DNA of 64,000 bases from Variovorax gossypii (GCF_003965815.1 NZ_RXOE01000002.1:1240001-1304000); one strand, 5' to 3'. Shown: positions 8,534 through 15,797, counted from the stretch's first letter. Translations and numbers: made by a program. Notes: generated from the sequence alone by a model not told the origin.

Positions 8534-9097
8534 ATGCACCCTCACGTCCTGCAACTCGATATTCAGGGCACGCCGCAAGCCTGGATCTCGCTGGAGCAGG
8601 CGGTGTTGCACTACGCGACCGGCTCGGTCGCCTGGGAAGACGGCGATCTGCCGCTGGCCACGCTGCGCGGCGGCTTCAATGTGGCGCGCGGTGTGCAGTC
8701 GCGCATCGAGGTGGCTCCGATCATCGCGCTGCGCGGTGCGTCGAAGATCAATCTCTTCGACGTGATCCCGAGCGTCACCAAGAGCAAGCTGCTGCGCCGA
8801 GATCGCTACACCTGCGCCTACTGCGCGGGTGTCTTCCACGAACGCGAGCTGCAATGCGAGCACGTGCTGCCCGAGTCGCGCGGAGGTCCGTGGACCTGGA
8901 CCAATCTCGTGAGCGCATGCGCGGTCTGCAACAACCGCAAGGCCGCGCGCACGCCGGAGGAGGCAGGGATGCCTCTGGTCTACCTGCCTTACGTGCCGAG
9001 CCGCTACGAGAACTTCCTGCTCGAAGGCCGCAACATCCGTGCGGACGTGCACGAATGGCTGGCGAAGCGCCTGCCCAAGGGCTCGCGGCTTCAGTAG
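8534..9097 (+). CDS. HNH endonuclease
   Basis: A 187-residue protein with a strong ribosome-binding site (AAAGGAGG) six bases before its ATG, starting 54 bp after tRNA-His. The C-terminal half is a zinc-stabilised HNH domain: Cys94-x2-Cys97, the EHVLPESRGG segment with His110, TWTN with Asn124, Cys129-x2-Cys132 and then NNRK. The N-terminal 85 residues are not recognised but contain a conserved-looking SKINLFDVIPSVTKSKLLRRD stretch leading into the nuclease. It has no methylase or restriction partner nearby. HNH proteins of this size occur widely as free-standing genes; the DNA or RNA target here is unknown. Confidence 0.88.
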   Translation: MHPHVLQLDIQGTPQAWISLEQAVLHYATGSVAWEDGDLPLATLRGGFNVARGVQSRIEVAPIIALRGASKINLFDVIPSVTKSKLLRRDRYTCAYCAGVFHERELQCEHVLPESRGGPWTWTNLVSACAVCNNRKAARTPEEAGMPLVYLPYVPSRYENFLLEGRNIRADVHEWLAKRLPKGSRLQ

Positions 9098-9133
9098 GGG
9101 CGGGATCGTGATCCGGTCCTTCGCCCATGAAAA

Positions 9134-9162
9134 AAGCCCGCTGTCCTCAAGACAGCGGGCTT
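9134..9162. terminator. Bidirectional rho-independent terminator
   Basis: AAGCCCGCTGTC (9134-9145) and GACAGCGGGCTT (9151-9162) form a 12-bp stem with a 5-nt loop, preceded by A5 and followed by T4. It ends the HNH gene on the plus strand and the small membrane-protein gene on the minus strand. Confidence 0.85.
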
Positions 9163-9188
9163 TTGCTCGTGCGGGAGGGCCCGGGCGG

Positions 9189-9365
9189 TCAGCGCCCGAT
9201 GCCGAAGAAGCGATAGGCGATCACGCCAGCTGCTGCCAAGCCGCCCACGATGGCCAGGATCACCTTGGTTGCACGGCCCGAGCCGCGCTTCGAGCGCGGC
9301 CAGTGGTCCGGCCCGATCAGGTCGATGGGGACGGTGGGTTTGCCTATGTCGGACGCCTTTTCCAT
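9189..9365 (-). CDS. Small single-helix membrane protein (58 aa)
   Basis: A 58-codon frame. The product has a polar N-terminus (MEKASDIGKPTVPIDLIGPD), a basic patch KRGSGRATK and one hydrophobic helix VILAIVGGLAAAGVIAYRF at residues 35-53, with the basic side probably cytoplasmic. It converges on the HNH gene and shares its terminator. No Shine-Dalgarno sequence precedes the ATG, but TATATT lies about 8 bases upstream, so a leaderless or near-leaderless message is possible. The patterned composition supports a real gene; function unknown. Confidence 0.6.
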   Translation of the reverse strand: MEKASDIGKPTVPIDLIGPDHWPRSKRGSGRATKVILAIVGGLAAAGVIAYRFFGIGR

Positions 9366-9637
9366 GGGAGGAAATATAGCTCACGCCCGAAAGCGCGGTC
9401 CGGGGCTGGCCGCATTCTGTGGCCTAGGTGCATCGGCTGCGAATCCGGCTGCGGCCAGACAAAAAAATACCCGCATGAGCGGGCCGAACGAGCCTTCTGG
9501 CTTCGAGTGGGTGTCCCTGTGTCTTTCTTGTTGCGCTGCGTGACAGCGCGTACAAGATGCCATGCCGGACCGGTGTCGTTTGCAACTTGGGTGCAAGATG
9601 ACTTGCATGTGATGAACAAAACCGTGAAATATTCCCT

Positions 9638-10048
9638 ATGAACAGAAAGATCATCCTCGAAAGCTTGACGCGCGCACTGGATAGCTGGGTTCGCAACGCT
9701 TCTGCGGCGCAACTCTGGCAGGTGCACCAGACAGGCGGCCTCGGAGCATTGATCGATGCCGACGAGGAGGTGGTGCAGGTGCGCATCGTCCTCGGCGGCT
9801 CGCGCGATGCGTTGTCGGACATCGGCAAGACCGATGGACGGTTGCCCGTCACCGAGGCCTTTCTCGGCAGCGCGGCCTGGGGAGCGCCGCCGGCGCAGGG
9901 AAGCCCGGAGCGTGAGCAGTGGTTCCTGTCGAGCGAACTTGCGCAGACGCATGCGCGCCAGTACCTGGTGGCCGAGGTGGGCGAGCGGCGCGATCTGCTC
10001 GAGCGCTGCGTCGACGAGTGGCTCGCGCGACGGGGAGCTGCGCCCTAA
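9638..10048 (+). CDS. Hypothetical protein (136 aa)
   Basis: A soluble 136-residue protein with no signal peptide or membrane helix. It opens with a helical segment (MNRKIILESLTRALDSWV) and contains acidic stretches and an Arg/Glu-rich C-terminal helix. No family is recognised. The ATG lacks a clear ribosome-binding site; TTGCAT (9603-9608) and AAATAT (9627-9632) could form a promoter ending just before the start. It is the last gene before the tRNA-Lys-associated island, and two terminator hairpins follow. Confidence 0.65.
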   Translation: MNRKIILESLTRALDSWVRNASAAQLWQVHQTGGLGALIDADEEVVQVRIVLGGSRDALSDIGKTDGRLPVTEAFLGSAAWGAPPAQGSPEREQWFLSSELAQTHARQYLVAEVGERRDLLERCVDEWLARRGAAP

Positions 10049-10077
10049 GCGAACCAGTGACCGGAGCAGCCAAAGAA

Positions 10078-10112
10078 AAAGCCTCCTCAGGAAGACCATG
10101 AGGAGGCTTTGA
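10078..10112. terminator. Terminator, probably the original one of tRNA-Lys
   Basis: GCCTCCTCA (10081-10089) pairs with TGAGGAGGC (10099-10107). It is flanked by A5 on the left and T3 on the right, so it is strongest on the minus strand. It lies just beyond the tRNA-Lys 3' fragment and so fits the terminator of the tRNA before the island separated them; it can also end the 9638 gene. Confidence 0.7.
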
Positions 10113-10115
10113 CGA

Positions 10116-10144
10116 AAAAATAGCGCGGAGACCGCGCTATTTTT
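10116..10144. terminator. Bidirectional terminator-like hairpin
   Basis: AATAGCGCGG (10119-10128) and CCGCGCTATT (10132-10141) form a 10-bp stem with a 3-nt loop, with A and T runs on both sides. It sits between the first terminator and the left attachment repeat. Confidence 0.7.
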
Positions 10145-10149
10145 GGTGT

Positions 10150-10200
10150 TGGTGGTGGGCCCTGAGTGACTCGAACACTCGACCTACGGATTAAGAGTCC
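10150..10200 (-). repeat. Left attachment repeat: tRNA-Lys 3' fragment
   Basis: Identical over 51 bp to 14645-14695. It contains the last 48 nt of tRNA-Lys(CTT), from CCA through the T arm to the anticodon loop, then diverges at 10201. It is not a functional tRNA. Confidence 0.85.
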
Positions 10201-10424
10201 AACGACTAGCCCCGCAAAATCAATCACTTAGCGCTGATTTTGTTCCGCAAACGCAGAAATGTGGGGGTCTTGAAACCCAGCATCCATGCGGGTGTCTTGG
10301 CAATTGCAGAATAGATCGCGGCGAATGCTGGGACGCCGATTTGCTGTCGGATCTCGGTCAGGCGGCTCAGAGTGCTCGGGCTAGACTCCTCCTTCGATCA
10401 GAAGGGGACCGCCGGGGCAGCCAA
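10201..10424. other. Island left-end spacer
   Basis: Between the left repeat and the lipoprotein gene I see no gene. The DNA is noticeably richer in A and T than the flanking chromosome and presumably holds the lipoprotein promoter, but no clear hexamer pair stands out. Confidence 0.4.
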
Positions 10425-11000
10425 ATGAAGTTCGAAGAATTTCGAAAAGGGATGATGCCGCGCAGTGCGATGGCACTCGCCCTGACTCTTGTGTTGTCAG
10501 GTTGCGCTTCGATCAACGGTGTCAGCCTGTTGCCGCAGGGAGGCGAGCCAAGACGGGGCCAAGCAGTGCTCGTGTACGGGATTCAAGCCCAAGGAGAATG
10601 GACAGCCCCGCGATGGGGCGTTTCCTTGGATGAATACGACATTGAGAAGGAGAGAATTACCGGGAACTGCTGGCGATTCAATCGCACGACTGCCGATGTA
10701 GCTTCCGTTGCGAGCGGCGTCCAGTACTTTGCGTTCAACGTACCCGCAGGACACTATGTGTTCAGCGGCTTCAATCTTCCCCAGGTGAAAGCGCCTCTCG
10801 CGTTTGTTGTGCCACAAGGCCGTACCGTGTTTGCAGGTACGTTCGTGTACACGAATGAAGGCCAAGTGGAGATCAGGCGTGATGTCGAGGTAGCCCGCCA
10901 GCTCATTCAGGAGCAACTGCCTGGAGTTTCGCGAGAGATCGAGATCGCCGCGACCAAGTCTCTTTCTGTTGCGCCCCGAGCATTCTTGTGCGGCCCCTAG
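10425..11000 (+). CDS. Putative lipoprotein (191 aa)
   Basis: From the ATG at 10425 the product has a basic start, a hydrophobic stretch and a lipobox LVLSGC, with the lipidated Cys at residue 27, so it is probably an outer-membrane-anchored lipoprotein. The rest is beta-rich and includes AGHYVFSGFNLPQV, resembling small DUF2846-type lipoproteins only loosely. Longer in-frame starts exist but would bury the signal peptide. It lies just inside the left end of the island and converges, with a 4-bp overlap, on the integrase remnant. Confidence 0.7.
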   Translation: MKFEEFRKGMMPRSAMALALTLVLSGCASINGVSLLPQGGEPRRGQAVLVYGIQAQGEWTAPRWGVSLDEYDIEKERITGNCWRFNRTTADVASVASGVQYFAFNVPAGHYVFSGFNLPQVKAPLAFVVPQGRTVFAGTFVYTNEGQVEIRRDVEVARQLIQEQLPGVSREIEIAATKSLSVAPRAFLCGP

Positions 11001-11455
11001 CGCGACTCTGACCCCTTCTTCGGTGCCTTGATCCGCACCTTCTTGCCGACCTTGTGGCGGATGTACTTCGAGGTCATTGCCTCGGTCGAGTGGCCCAGCA
11101 GGGTCTGCGCATCCTTGATGCCGGCCGACTCGTCGGTGTCCGTCGCCGCTTTCGCGCGTAGGTCGCGAAACTGGAACGTGGTGATGTCGATCCCCGCGCT
11201 CTTGCGGGCCTTGTCGAAGCGCTTGCGCAGCATAGCGGCCGTCATCGGGGCGCCGCGCTCATTCACCAGCAGCGGGGCCGACTGCTTCGGCCTGGCCGCC
11301 TTGAACGTGCGGATCTCTTCGATCAGCTCCTCGAGCGCGTTCTCGACGACGATCCGCAGCTTCGCCTGCGTCTTGCCCTGGCGCACCCGCAGGTACTCGC
11401 CGCGGATGTGGTCCTCGCTCATCCCGAGCACGTCGGCGGGCCGCTGAGCTTTCAA
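10997..11455 (-). pseudogene. Tyrosine recombinase/integrase, C-terminal fragment
   Basis: A 152-residue remnant of a phage-type integrase catalytic domain. It keeps a catalytic Arg (Arg100 in FRDLRAKAATD), His122 in LLGHSTE and the nucleophile Tyr131 in SKYIRHK. The first ~200 residues of a normal integrase, with the arm- and core-binding domains and the first catalytic Arg, are missing, and the frame upstream of the apparent Met does not continue the homology. It presumably came from the element that inserted into tRNA-Lys, but now lies near the end away from the intact tRNA, so the island has been rearranged or deleted. Confidence 0.8.
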
Positions 11456-11557
11456 TCACACCCGTGATATTGCCATCAACACGAGGGAAGAGGCGCAAAA
11501 GCTGGGCACCGACGCGAGGCGCTAAAGTGACCCACTCAAGAATAGAGGAGGGTGACC

Positions 11558-12004
11558 ATGAAAACTCAAACTAGACGCCTCGCTTGCCAAGCGCTGCTGC
11601 TGCTGCTGGCTTCAGGCTCGGTGTCGGCAAGGACAATCACATGCGTTCCGGCCGCGAGCACGGACAGCCCACACCCGCATTGGGTTCGCAGAATCTCCAT
11701 CGATGAGTCTTCGCGAACTGTCAACATGGACATCGTGCGCTTCAGAACCAAGGACTCGGAGACACAGGGCAAACTGAAAGCCGAGCTGGTGAACTCGACG
11801 GAAACCCAGTTTGGGGAGCCGATATATGCCTTCAACTCACTTCCCGCGGCTGGCGTCGAGGTCATCCACTTCTTCAAGTTATTCAAGTCGCTGGACGACT
11901 GGCGCCTTATCGGTGCAGGAGTGACGTTCGTCGGCAAGACGCCGGCGTTGAGGGCGATTGAGCTGAGCGCGATTTTTGATTGCAAGCGATCGGCAATGGG
12001 CTGA
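11558..12004 (+). CDS. Exported protein of unknown function (148 aa)
   Basis: The ATG at 11558 follows GAGGAGGG by a few bases; a GTG two codons earlier is less likely. The first 24 residues form a Sec signal peptide (basic start, LLLLLASGSVSA, then RTITC). The mature part is about 125 residues with two Cys near its ends (TCVP and FDCKR), which could form a disulfide in the periplasm. It resembles small secreted proteins common in Burkholderiales accessory regions, but no family is recognised. Confidence 0.7.
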   Translation: MKTQTRRLACQALLLLLASGSVSARTITCVPAASTDSPHPHWVRRISIDESSRTVNMDIVRFRTKDSETQGKLKAELVNSTETQFGEPIYAFNSLPAAGVEVIHFFKLFKSLDDWRLIGAGVTFVGKTPALRAIELSAIFDCKRSAMG

Positions 12005-12046
12005 CGGCGGAGCAGCGATGTGCCGGTTCGTTTCCGGCCCCGGGAA

Positions 12047-12070
12047 TAAAAAAGCCCGCGGAATGCGGGC
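12047..12070 (-). terminator. Minus-strand terminator
   Basis: GCCCGC (12054-12059) pairs with GCGGGC (12065-12070); on the minus strand the stem is followed by T7 (12053-12047). It ends the small gene at 12077-12244. Confidence 0.75.
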
Positions 12071-12076
12071 AACGGT

Positions 12077-12244
12077 TCAAAGAAAGTAACTGTGAGGTGC
12101 CACGGTGATGTGAGGTGCCCACATTGCCAGGCACTCGGCAAGTTCCTCTCGATCGAGCCAGTCCAGGTTTCTCGGGTCTACTACTGCCGGCTCGTGTACC
12201 GTCTCTGCTAGTTCCATAGCGAGCGCGACGATCGATGGTTTCAT
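12077..12244 (-). CDS. Small hypothetical protein (55 aa)
   Basis: A 55-codon frame with a good ribosome-binding site (GGAGA, six bases before ATG) and a terminator right after the stop. The product begins MKPSIVALAMELAETVHEPA and continues with an acidic helical segment (DREELAECLAMW). It looks like a soluble phage- or island-type small protein; function unknown. The matched initiation and termination signals are the main evidence. Confidence 0.55.
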   Translation of the reverse strand: MKPSIVALAMELAETVHEPAVVDPRNLDWLDREELAECLAMWAPHITVAPHSYFL

Positions 12245-12336
12245 GAAAGTTCTCCAGATAGTTGTGGAGTTTCATGGTGGGCGGCCGACGTTGTGAGAAG
12301 TCAAGACGGGAATCGGATGGATTGGGCTTGCCCATG

Positions 12337-12362
12337 AAAAAGCCCGCTCGAGGCGGGCTTCA
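12337..12362 (-). terminator. Minus-strand terminator
   Basis: AGCCCGC (12341-12347) pairs with GCGGGCT (12353-12359), followed on the minus strand by a T-run. It lies just after the stop of the two-helix membrane protein gene. Confidence 0.7.
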
Positions 12363-12379
12363 GCGGAGCGACGCCGACG

Positions 12380-12682
12380 CTACCAGCCGTGAGTCTTGTA
12401 GTGCTGCGCGTCCTTGATATAGGTCCCGCGCATCTCGTCGATGTAGCCGAGCCAGAAGCTGTAGAGGATCAAGAGCAACGCCAACAGCGAGAAGCCAACA
12501 AACGTCCAGAACGCGAGAGATGAATCCGCGGCAGCGGCTGGGCTCATGAGGCTGGGGATCCTCAGTAGCTCAGCGATTGCCCAGCCGACCAAGAATAGGC
12601 ACAACCCAGTAGCGAAATAAGCGGTCCAACGCCATTTTCCAAGCTTGTGCGCAATCCGACCCGTATCGAGCAGTTCCAGCAT
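12380..12682 (-). CDS. Two-helix membrane protein (100 aa)
   Basis: The start at 12682 is chosen because GGAGG lies five bases before it; the frame extends upstream, but that part is low-complexity and overlaps another remnant. Two hydrophobic helices are clear: about residues 22-43 (YFATGLCLFLVGWAIAELL) and 60-83 (AFWTFVGFSLLALLLILYSFW). The charged C-terminus ends KDAQHYKTHGW. No family is recognised. It sits next to a phage lysis remnant, so a holin-like origin is possible but unsupported. Confidence 0.6.
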   Translation of the reverse strand: MLELLDTGRIAHKLGKWRWTAYFATGLCLFLVGWAIAELLRIPSLMSPAAAADSSLAFWTFVGFSLLALLLILYSFWLGYIDEMRGTYIKDAQHYKTHGW

Positions 12683-12697
12683 TTCCACCTCCATTAG

Positions 12698-12904
12698 GGC
12701 GTAGGGTATCGTGCCGCCGTCCGTGCAGCCACCGCAGCTCCCCAAGTTGCCGCTGGAGGGCCGCCAGCCGCCGACCCCCTCGATCTGCTCACCGACCTGT
12801 TCGGCCGCGCTGACGCTCGAGCGGGAGAGCTGGCGCGCATCTCTGATGAACGCGGCACCGCTGGCACGATCTGCGAGCGCAGGGCCAGCGTCACCGAACC
12901 TTGA
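12698..12904 (+). pseudogene. Remnant of a phage Rz-like lysis protein (DUF2514-like)
   Basis: In this frame 68 codons are open between two stops without a usable start. The stretch LLTDLFGRADARAGELARIS followed by DERGTAGTICERRASV resembles the C-terminal part of Rz/DUF2514 lysis accessory proteins of Burkholderiales phages (pattern RAD-x3-GELA then A-x-IAG-x2-CE). The N-terminal membrane helix and coiled-coil part are gone. It supports a phage origin of this part of the island. The match is by recalled pattern only. Confidence 0.45.
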
Positions 12905-13011
12905 GTCGTCAAACCCTCTGAAGTAGCGCTCCATCCGCCGCTCTTCTGCGGCCCCAGTGGCCCGTCTCCGATCGCTTGCCCGGCGGCGGTGGCTCCCAAT
13001 CGTTTCAAATA

Positions 13012-14025
13012 TCAACGAATCCAGTCGCGCACGGTTTCGCCAAAATAGAGCTGACCAGCTGTCGACCAGTGTGTGTCATTCCCCCAGTACAGGTCGCGAA
13101 CGGCTTCGCGCCCCATGCTGGCGCGTTGGAACAGGTCGGGCCCTAGCTGCATTCGATTGAACGCTCGCCTGAATTCTTCTGCACGCTCAGGTTGCAGGTA
13201 GACCGTGGTCTTGTTGGGTACGAGCGCCCAAATCAGCTTTGCCGACTTCACCTGGCTCGTCAGTTTTGCCATGTCTTCGGCATCAGCAGGTGTGAGCTGC
13301 GGCGTCTCGACGTCCTCGGTCAGAAACAAGGCTTTTGAGCATAGGGTGTGCGAGAAGCGAGAACATCCGTCCGCCACATTCATCACAGCGACATGGAAAA
13401 TTGGGTTTGCTACTGGACTCGGTAGCACCATACCGAAGGGCGCTCGCTCGGCCCTTTTTGTGTTCTGCAGCGTCAGGATGTTTGTTCGAACGCCTGCGCC
13501 GACACCCAGCGTGTACGCCGCACCTGGCTGACGCAATGGCTCCAAAGGCGGAACTTTGATCAGATCTTTCGCAGAGCACTTTTGAGCTTGTCTCAATCGC
13601 CCTGGAGCGTAGCGCTCCACGGTCTCTGCAATGACGACCTTGCCCTTGAATTCATGTTCGGCGAGCCAGCGATCCAAGTCCGCGCAAAGCGCGTTGTCAG
13701 TCCACATCGTCGTTGCGACCTTCAACCCGGTCTCGGCGAGGGTGGCTTGCCATGCCAAGCGCTCGGAAAAGCTGTCCCCGATCACTAATACGTCTGCATC
13801 CGCGATTTTGCTCGCTGCGCGAAAACGATCAGCGATGCTCGGTTGCTCTTGCTTCCAGCCAAACAGTCGCTCGGAGACCAATCCGATTCGAGTCAAATCG
13901 CCATAGGTCGCCGGGACCATCGCGGACAGCGCGTTGCACACAATGACTAGCGCGATGTAGCCGATGGCGAAGATGGTTAGCCAGAGTTTCGCCCCTGAGC
14001 TACTCTTGTTTATTGTCGGCACCAT
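13012..14025 (-). CDS. Membrane-anchored SGNH/AlgX-AlgJ-like O-acetyltransferase-type protein
   Basis: A 337-residue protein with one N-terminal membrane helix (residues 13-34) and a periplasmic SGNH-like domain. GDSFS (83-87) carries the expected nucleophilic Ser, and DTHWS (Asp317, His319) gives the catalytic Asp and His in the D-x-H arrangement of AlgJ/AlgX polysaccharide acetyltransferases. Such proteins move acetyl groups onto exopolysaccharide with a membrane-bound partner; no MBOAT partner is in the window. GC content is visibly lower than the chromosome, as for other island genes. It may modify a surface glycan, but this is inference. Confidence 0.75.
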   Translation of the reverse strand: MVPTINKSSSGAKLWLTIFAIGYIALVIVCNALSAMVPATYGDLTRIGLVSERLFGWKQEQPSIADRFRAASKIADADVLVIGDSFSERLAWQATLAETGLKVATTMWTDNALCADLDRWLAEHEFKGKVVIAETVERYAPGRLRQAQKCSAKDLIKVPPLEPLRQPGAAYTLGVGAGVRTNILTLQNTKRAERAPFGMVLPSPVANPIFHVAVMNVADGCSRFSHTLCSKALFLTEDVETPQLTPADAEDMAKLTSQVKSAKLIWALVPNKTTVYLQPERAEEFRRAFNRMQLGPDLFQRASMGREAVRDLYWGNDTHWSTAGQLYFGETVRDWIR

Positions 14026-14242
14026 CAGCGTTGCCTCATGTTCACTGTGGGCGCCTGTTTAAATGTGAGCGGCGACGCGGTACGGAGCTTTCAGGGTGCC
14101 CTCCTGGGCAGCTGCGCCGCGGCGGACAGGGATTTTAGCGAACGCAGCTACCGACCGATCCGCAGGTCAAGTGCTCAGCGAGTCTCCCACGGTGTTGGAC
14201 GAAAAAGCCGCCCTCGGACTGCACAACGGAAGCACTTGCAGT
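14026..14242. other. Spacer without a clear gene
   Basis: Between the SGNH gene start and the 75-aa gene there is no convincing coding frame. It should contain the SGNH gene promoter on the minus strand. Confidence 0.3.
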
Positions 14243-14470
14243 TCAACCCGCTGCGGGCGGGCGCCGGATCTCGACCGGCCCGATGCCGCTGTAGACGGTG
14301 GTGCCGTCCTTCAGCGACGTGACCGTCCATCGCTTCGCGCCGTGGCCCGGCGTGACCTTGTCGTCGCCTGGTGCCAGTGGCAAGAGGCGCACCTCGCGCT
14401 CGGTGTCGCTGTACCAGACTGGGGTGTAGAGAACAGCGGGTTCGGCAGGGAAGAATTCGGCTTGGCTCAT
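14243..14470 (-). CDS. Small hypothetical protein (75 aa)
   Basis: A soluble 75-residue protein starting MSQAEFFPAEPAVLYTPVWY, with a compact beta-like pattern (KRWTVTSLKDGTTVYSGIGPVEIRRP) and no export signal. The ribosome-binding site is weak. It is the first island gene inside the intact tRNA-Lys and reads away from it. The patterned composition suggests a real phage- or island-derived protein; function unknown. Confidence 0.55.
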   Translation of the reverse strand: MSQAEFFPAEPAVLYTPVWYSDTEREVRLLPLAPGDDKVTPGHGAKRWTVTSLKDGTTVYSGIGPVEIRRPPAAG

Positions 14471-14529
14471 GGCCTGATTGTTGGGGGCTAAAAATAAATC
14501 GCTTCAGGTCGTGCGTCGATCGACGCCAA

Positions 14530-14563
14530 AAAGAAAAAACCTCCCAGTCTTTCGACGGGAGGT
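14530..14563 (-). terminator. Minus-strand terminator downstream of tRNA-Lys
   Basis: ACCTCCC (14539-14545) pairs with GGGAGGT (14557-14563) and is followed on the minus strand by a long T-rich run. It lies inside the island and would now terminate tRNA-Lys, replacing the displaced original at 10078-10112. Confidence 0.7.
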
Positions 14564-14644
14564 TTCTCTGTTTGCGGAACACGTTCTGCGATTGCGGAAC
14601 AATGCTCTCATGGAAGTAACGCGAGAACCGCGCAGTTCCTAGTG

Positions 14645-14695
14645 TGGTGGTGGGCCCTGAGTGACTCGAACACTCGACCTACGGATTAAGAGTCC
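14645..14695 (-). repeat. Right attachment repeat within intact tRNA-Lys
   Basis: Exact 51-bp copy of 10150-10200, overlapping the 3' part of the complete tRNA-Lys gene. This is the island's right boundary. Confidence 0.85.
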
Positions 14696-14723
14696 GCTGC
14701 TCTACCAACTGAGCTAAGAGCCC
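14648..14723 (-). tRNA. tRNA-Lys (anticodon CTT)
   Basis: A 76-nt cloverleaf with encoded CCA: acceptor GGGCTCT, D arm AGCTCAGTTGGTAGAGC, anticodon stem GCGGA/TCCGT enclosing CTCTTAA (CTT) and a standard T arm. It is the intact integration target of the island. Confidence 0.95.
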
Positions 14724-14863
14724 TTGCTTTGAAAACGTTTAGTGTTTTCTGGCAAGACCACGAGTATATCCCAGAATTTCTGACTTTCCAAAAAATTTGT
14801 GAGTCGCGGCGTTAGGATTCATCATCACCGATGGGGCAGGGCCCCTCAATCAGGAGAACCTCG

Positions 14864-15571
14864 ATGAGCGACGCACAGACCACCCCCCATGTCCTGATCA
14901 CCGGCGCTGCAGGCGCACTGGGCCGCGCGGTCGCCGAGCACTTCATCGATCAGGGCGCGCGCCTCGCGTTGGTAGATCACCATGCAGGTCGCCTGGCCGA
15001 GGTGTTCCCGGGTCTCGACAACTCCAACCACCTCCTGCTCGCGGGAGACGTGACTTCCACTTCCGAGATGGCGGCTCTCGCGGAGCAGGCGCTCAAGTCC
15101 TTCGGCCGCATCGACGCGCTGGTGCATATCGCGGGCGGCTTCGAGATGGGCGAGGCCACGCATGCACTCACGCGTGCGAGCTGGGACCGGATGATGAACC
15201 TCAACGCCTGGTCGTTCGTTGCCGTGACGCAGGCCGTGCTGCCCTCGATGATCGAGCGGCGCGCCGGCAGCGTTATCGCGGTCACTGCCAAGGTCGCTGC
15301 GCGCGGCGTGCCGGCCATGGCCGCGTATATCGCGTCGAAGAGTGCGCTGCAGCGCCTGGTGGAAGCCATGGCGGCGGAAGCGGCGCAGCATGGCGTCAAC
15401 GTCAACAGCGTGGCCCCGAGCGTGCTCGACACGCCCGCCAACCGGCAGGCGATGCCGGACGCGAATCCGGCCGACTGGGTGTCGACCTCGGTTGCTGCCC
15501 AGACGATCGGCTTCCTCGCATCGCCGGCGGCCGCGGCGCTGCACGGCCAGCATCTGACGCTCGACACCTGA
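14864..15571 (+). CDS. SDR-family oxidoreductase
   Basis: A 235-residue short-chain dehydrogenase. The start at 14864 is chosen because AGGAGA lies at the right distance; an ATG 11 codons upstream is less likely. The cofactor motif TGAAGALG is near residues 14-21. The active-site Tyr is in YIASK, the usual YxxxK. It ends with HGQHLTLDT, a shortened form of the common C-terminal motif. The gene is monocistronic with its own terminator and lies between two tRNA genes. The substrate is not apparent. Confidence 0.85.
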   Translation: MSDAQTTPHVLITGAAGALGRAVAEHFIDQGARLALVDHHAGRLAEVFPGLDNSNHLLLAGDVTSTSEMAALAEQALKSFGRIDALVHIAGGFEMGEATHALTRASWDRMMNLNAWSFVAVTQAVLPSMIERRAGSVIAVTAKVAARGVPAMAAYIASKSALQRLVEAMAAEAAQHGVNVNSVAPSVLDTPANRQAMPDANPADWVSTSVAAQTIGFLASPAAAALHGQHLTLDT

Positions 15572-15592
15572 GCCGATCGCGAGAGAAAAAGA

Positions 15593-15622
15593 AAAAGGCC
15601 TTGACGGATGCCAAGGCCTTTT
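15593..15622. terminator. Bidirectional terminator
   Basis: AAAAGGCCTTG (15593-15603) pairs with CAAGGCCTTTT (15612-15622), serving the SDR gene on the plus strand and tRNA-Ala on the minus strand. Confidence 0.85.
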
Positions 15623-15632
15623 TCGTATCGGT

Positions 15633-15708
<76 letters not shown>

Positions 15709-15797
15709 AACGCAGGGCGAATTTTAACCGGAACTCCCGTTTTGGCGCATGCCGCCGTGCCAAGATGCGCCCCTCGCGAAACACGGAGCAAGAGCGC

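Larger units (their letters stand above)
10150..14695. mobile_element. Degenerate genomic island integrated in tRNA-Lys(CTT)
   Basis: A 51-bp sequence covering the 3' two-thirds of tRNA-Lys is repeated exactly at both ends (10150-10200 and 14645-14695). The complete tRNA is at the right end and a fragment at the left, the signature of integration by a tyrosine recombinase. Inside are an integrase C-terminal fragment, a phage lysis-gene remnant and several orphan small genes of lower GC than the surroundings. About 4.5 kb remains with no complete integrase, so it is probably immobile. Confidence 0.8.

Noticed and set aside
11456..11525. A short plus-strand frame ending INTREEAQKLGTDARR before a stop
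   Set aside because: It looks like the C-terminus of some protein, but it is too short, has no start and no family could be named. Left as probable island debris.
12694..13008. A minus-strand frame of 104 codons upstream of the two-helix protein
   Set aside because: Low-complexity Ala/Ser/Arg/Pro composition and antisense to the lysis-protein remnant.
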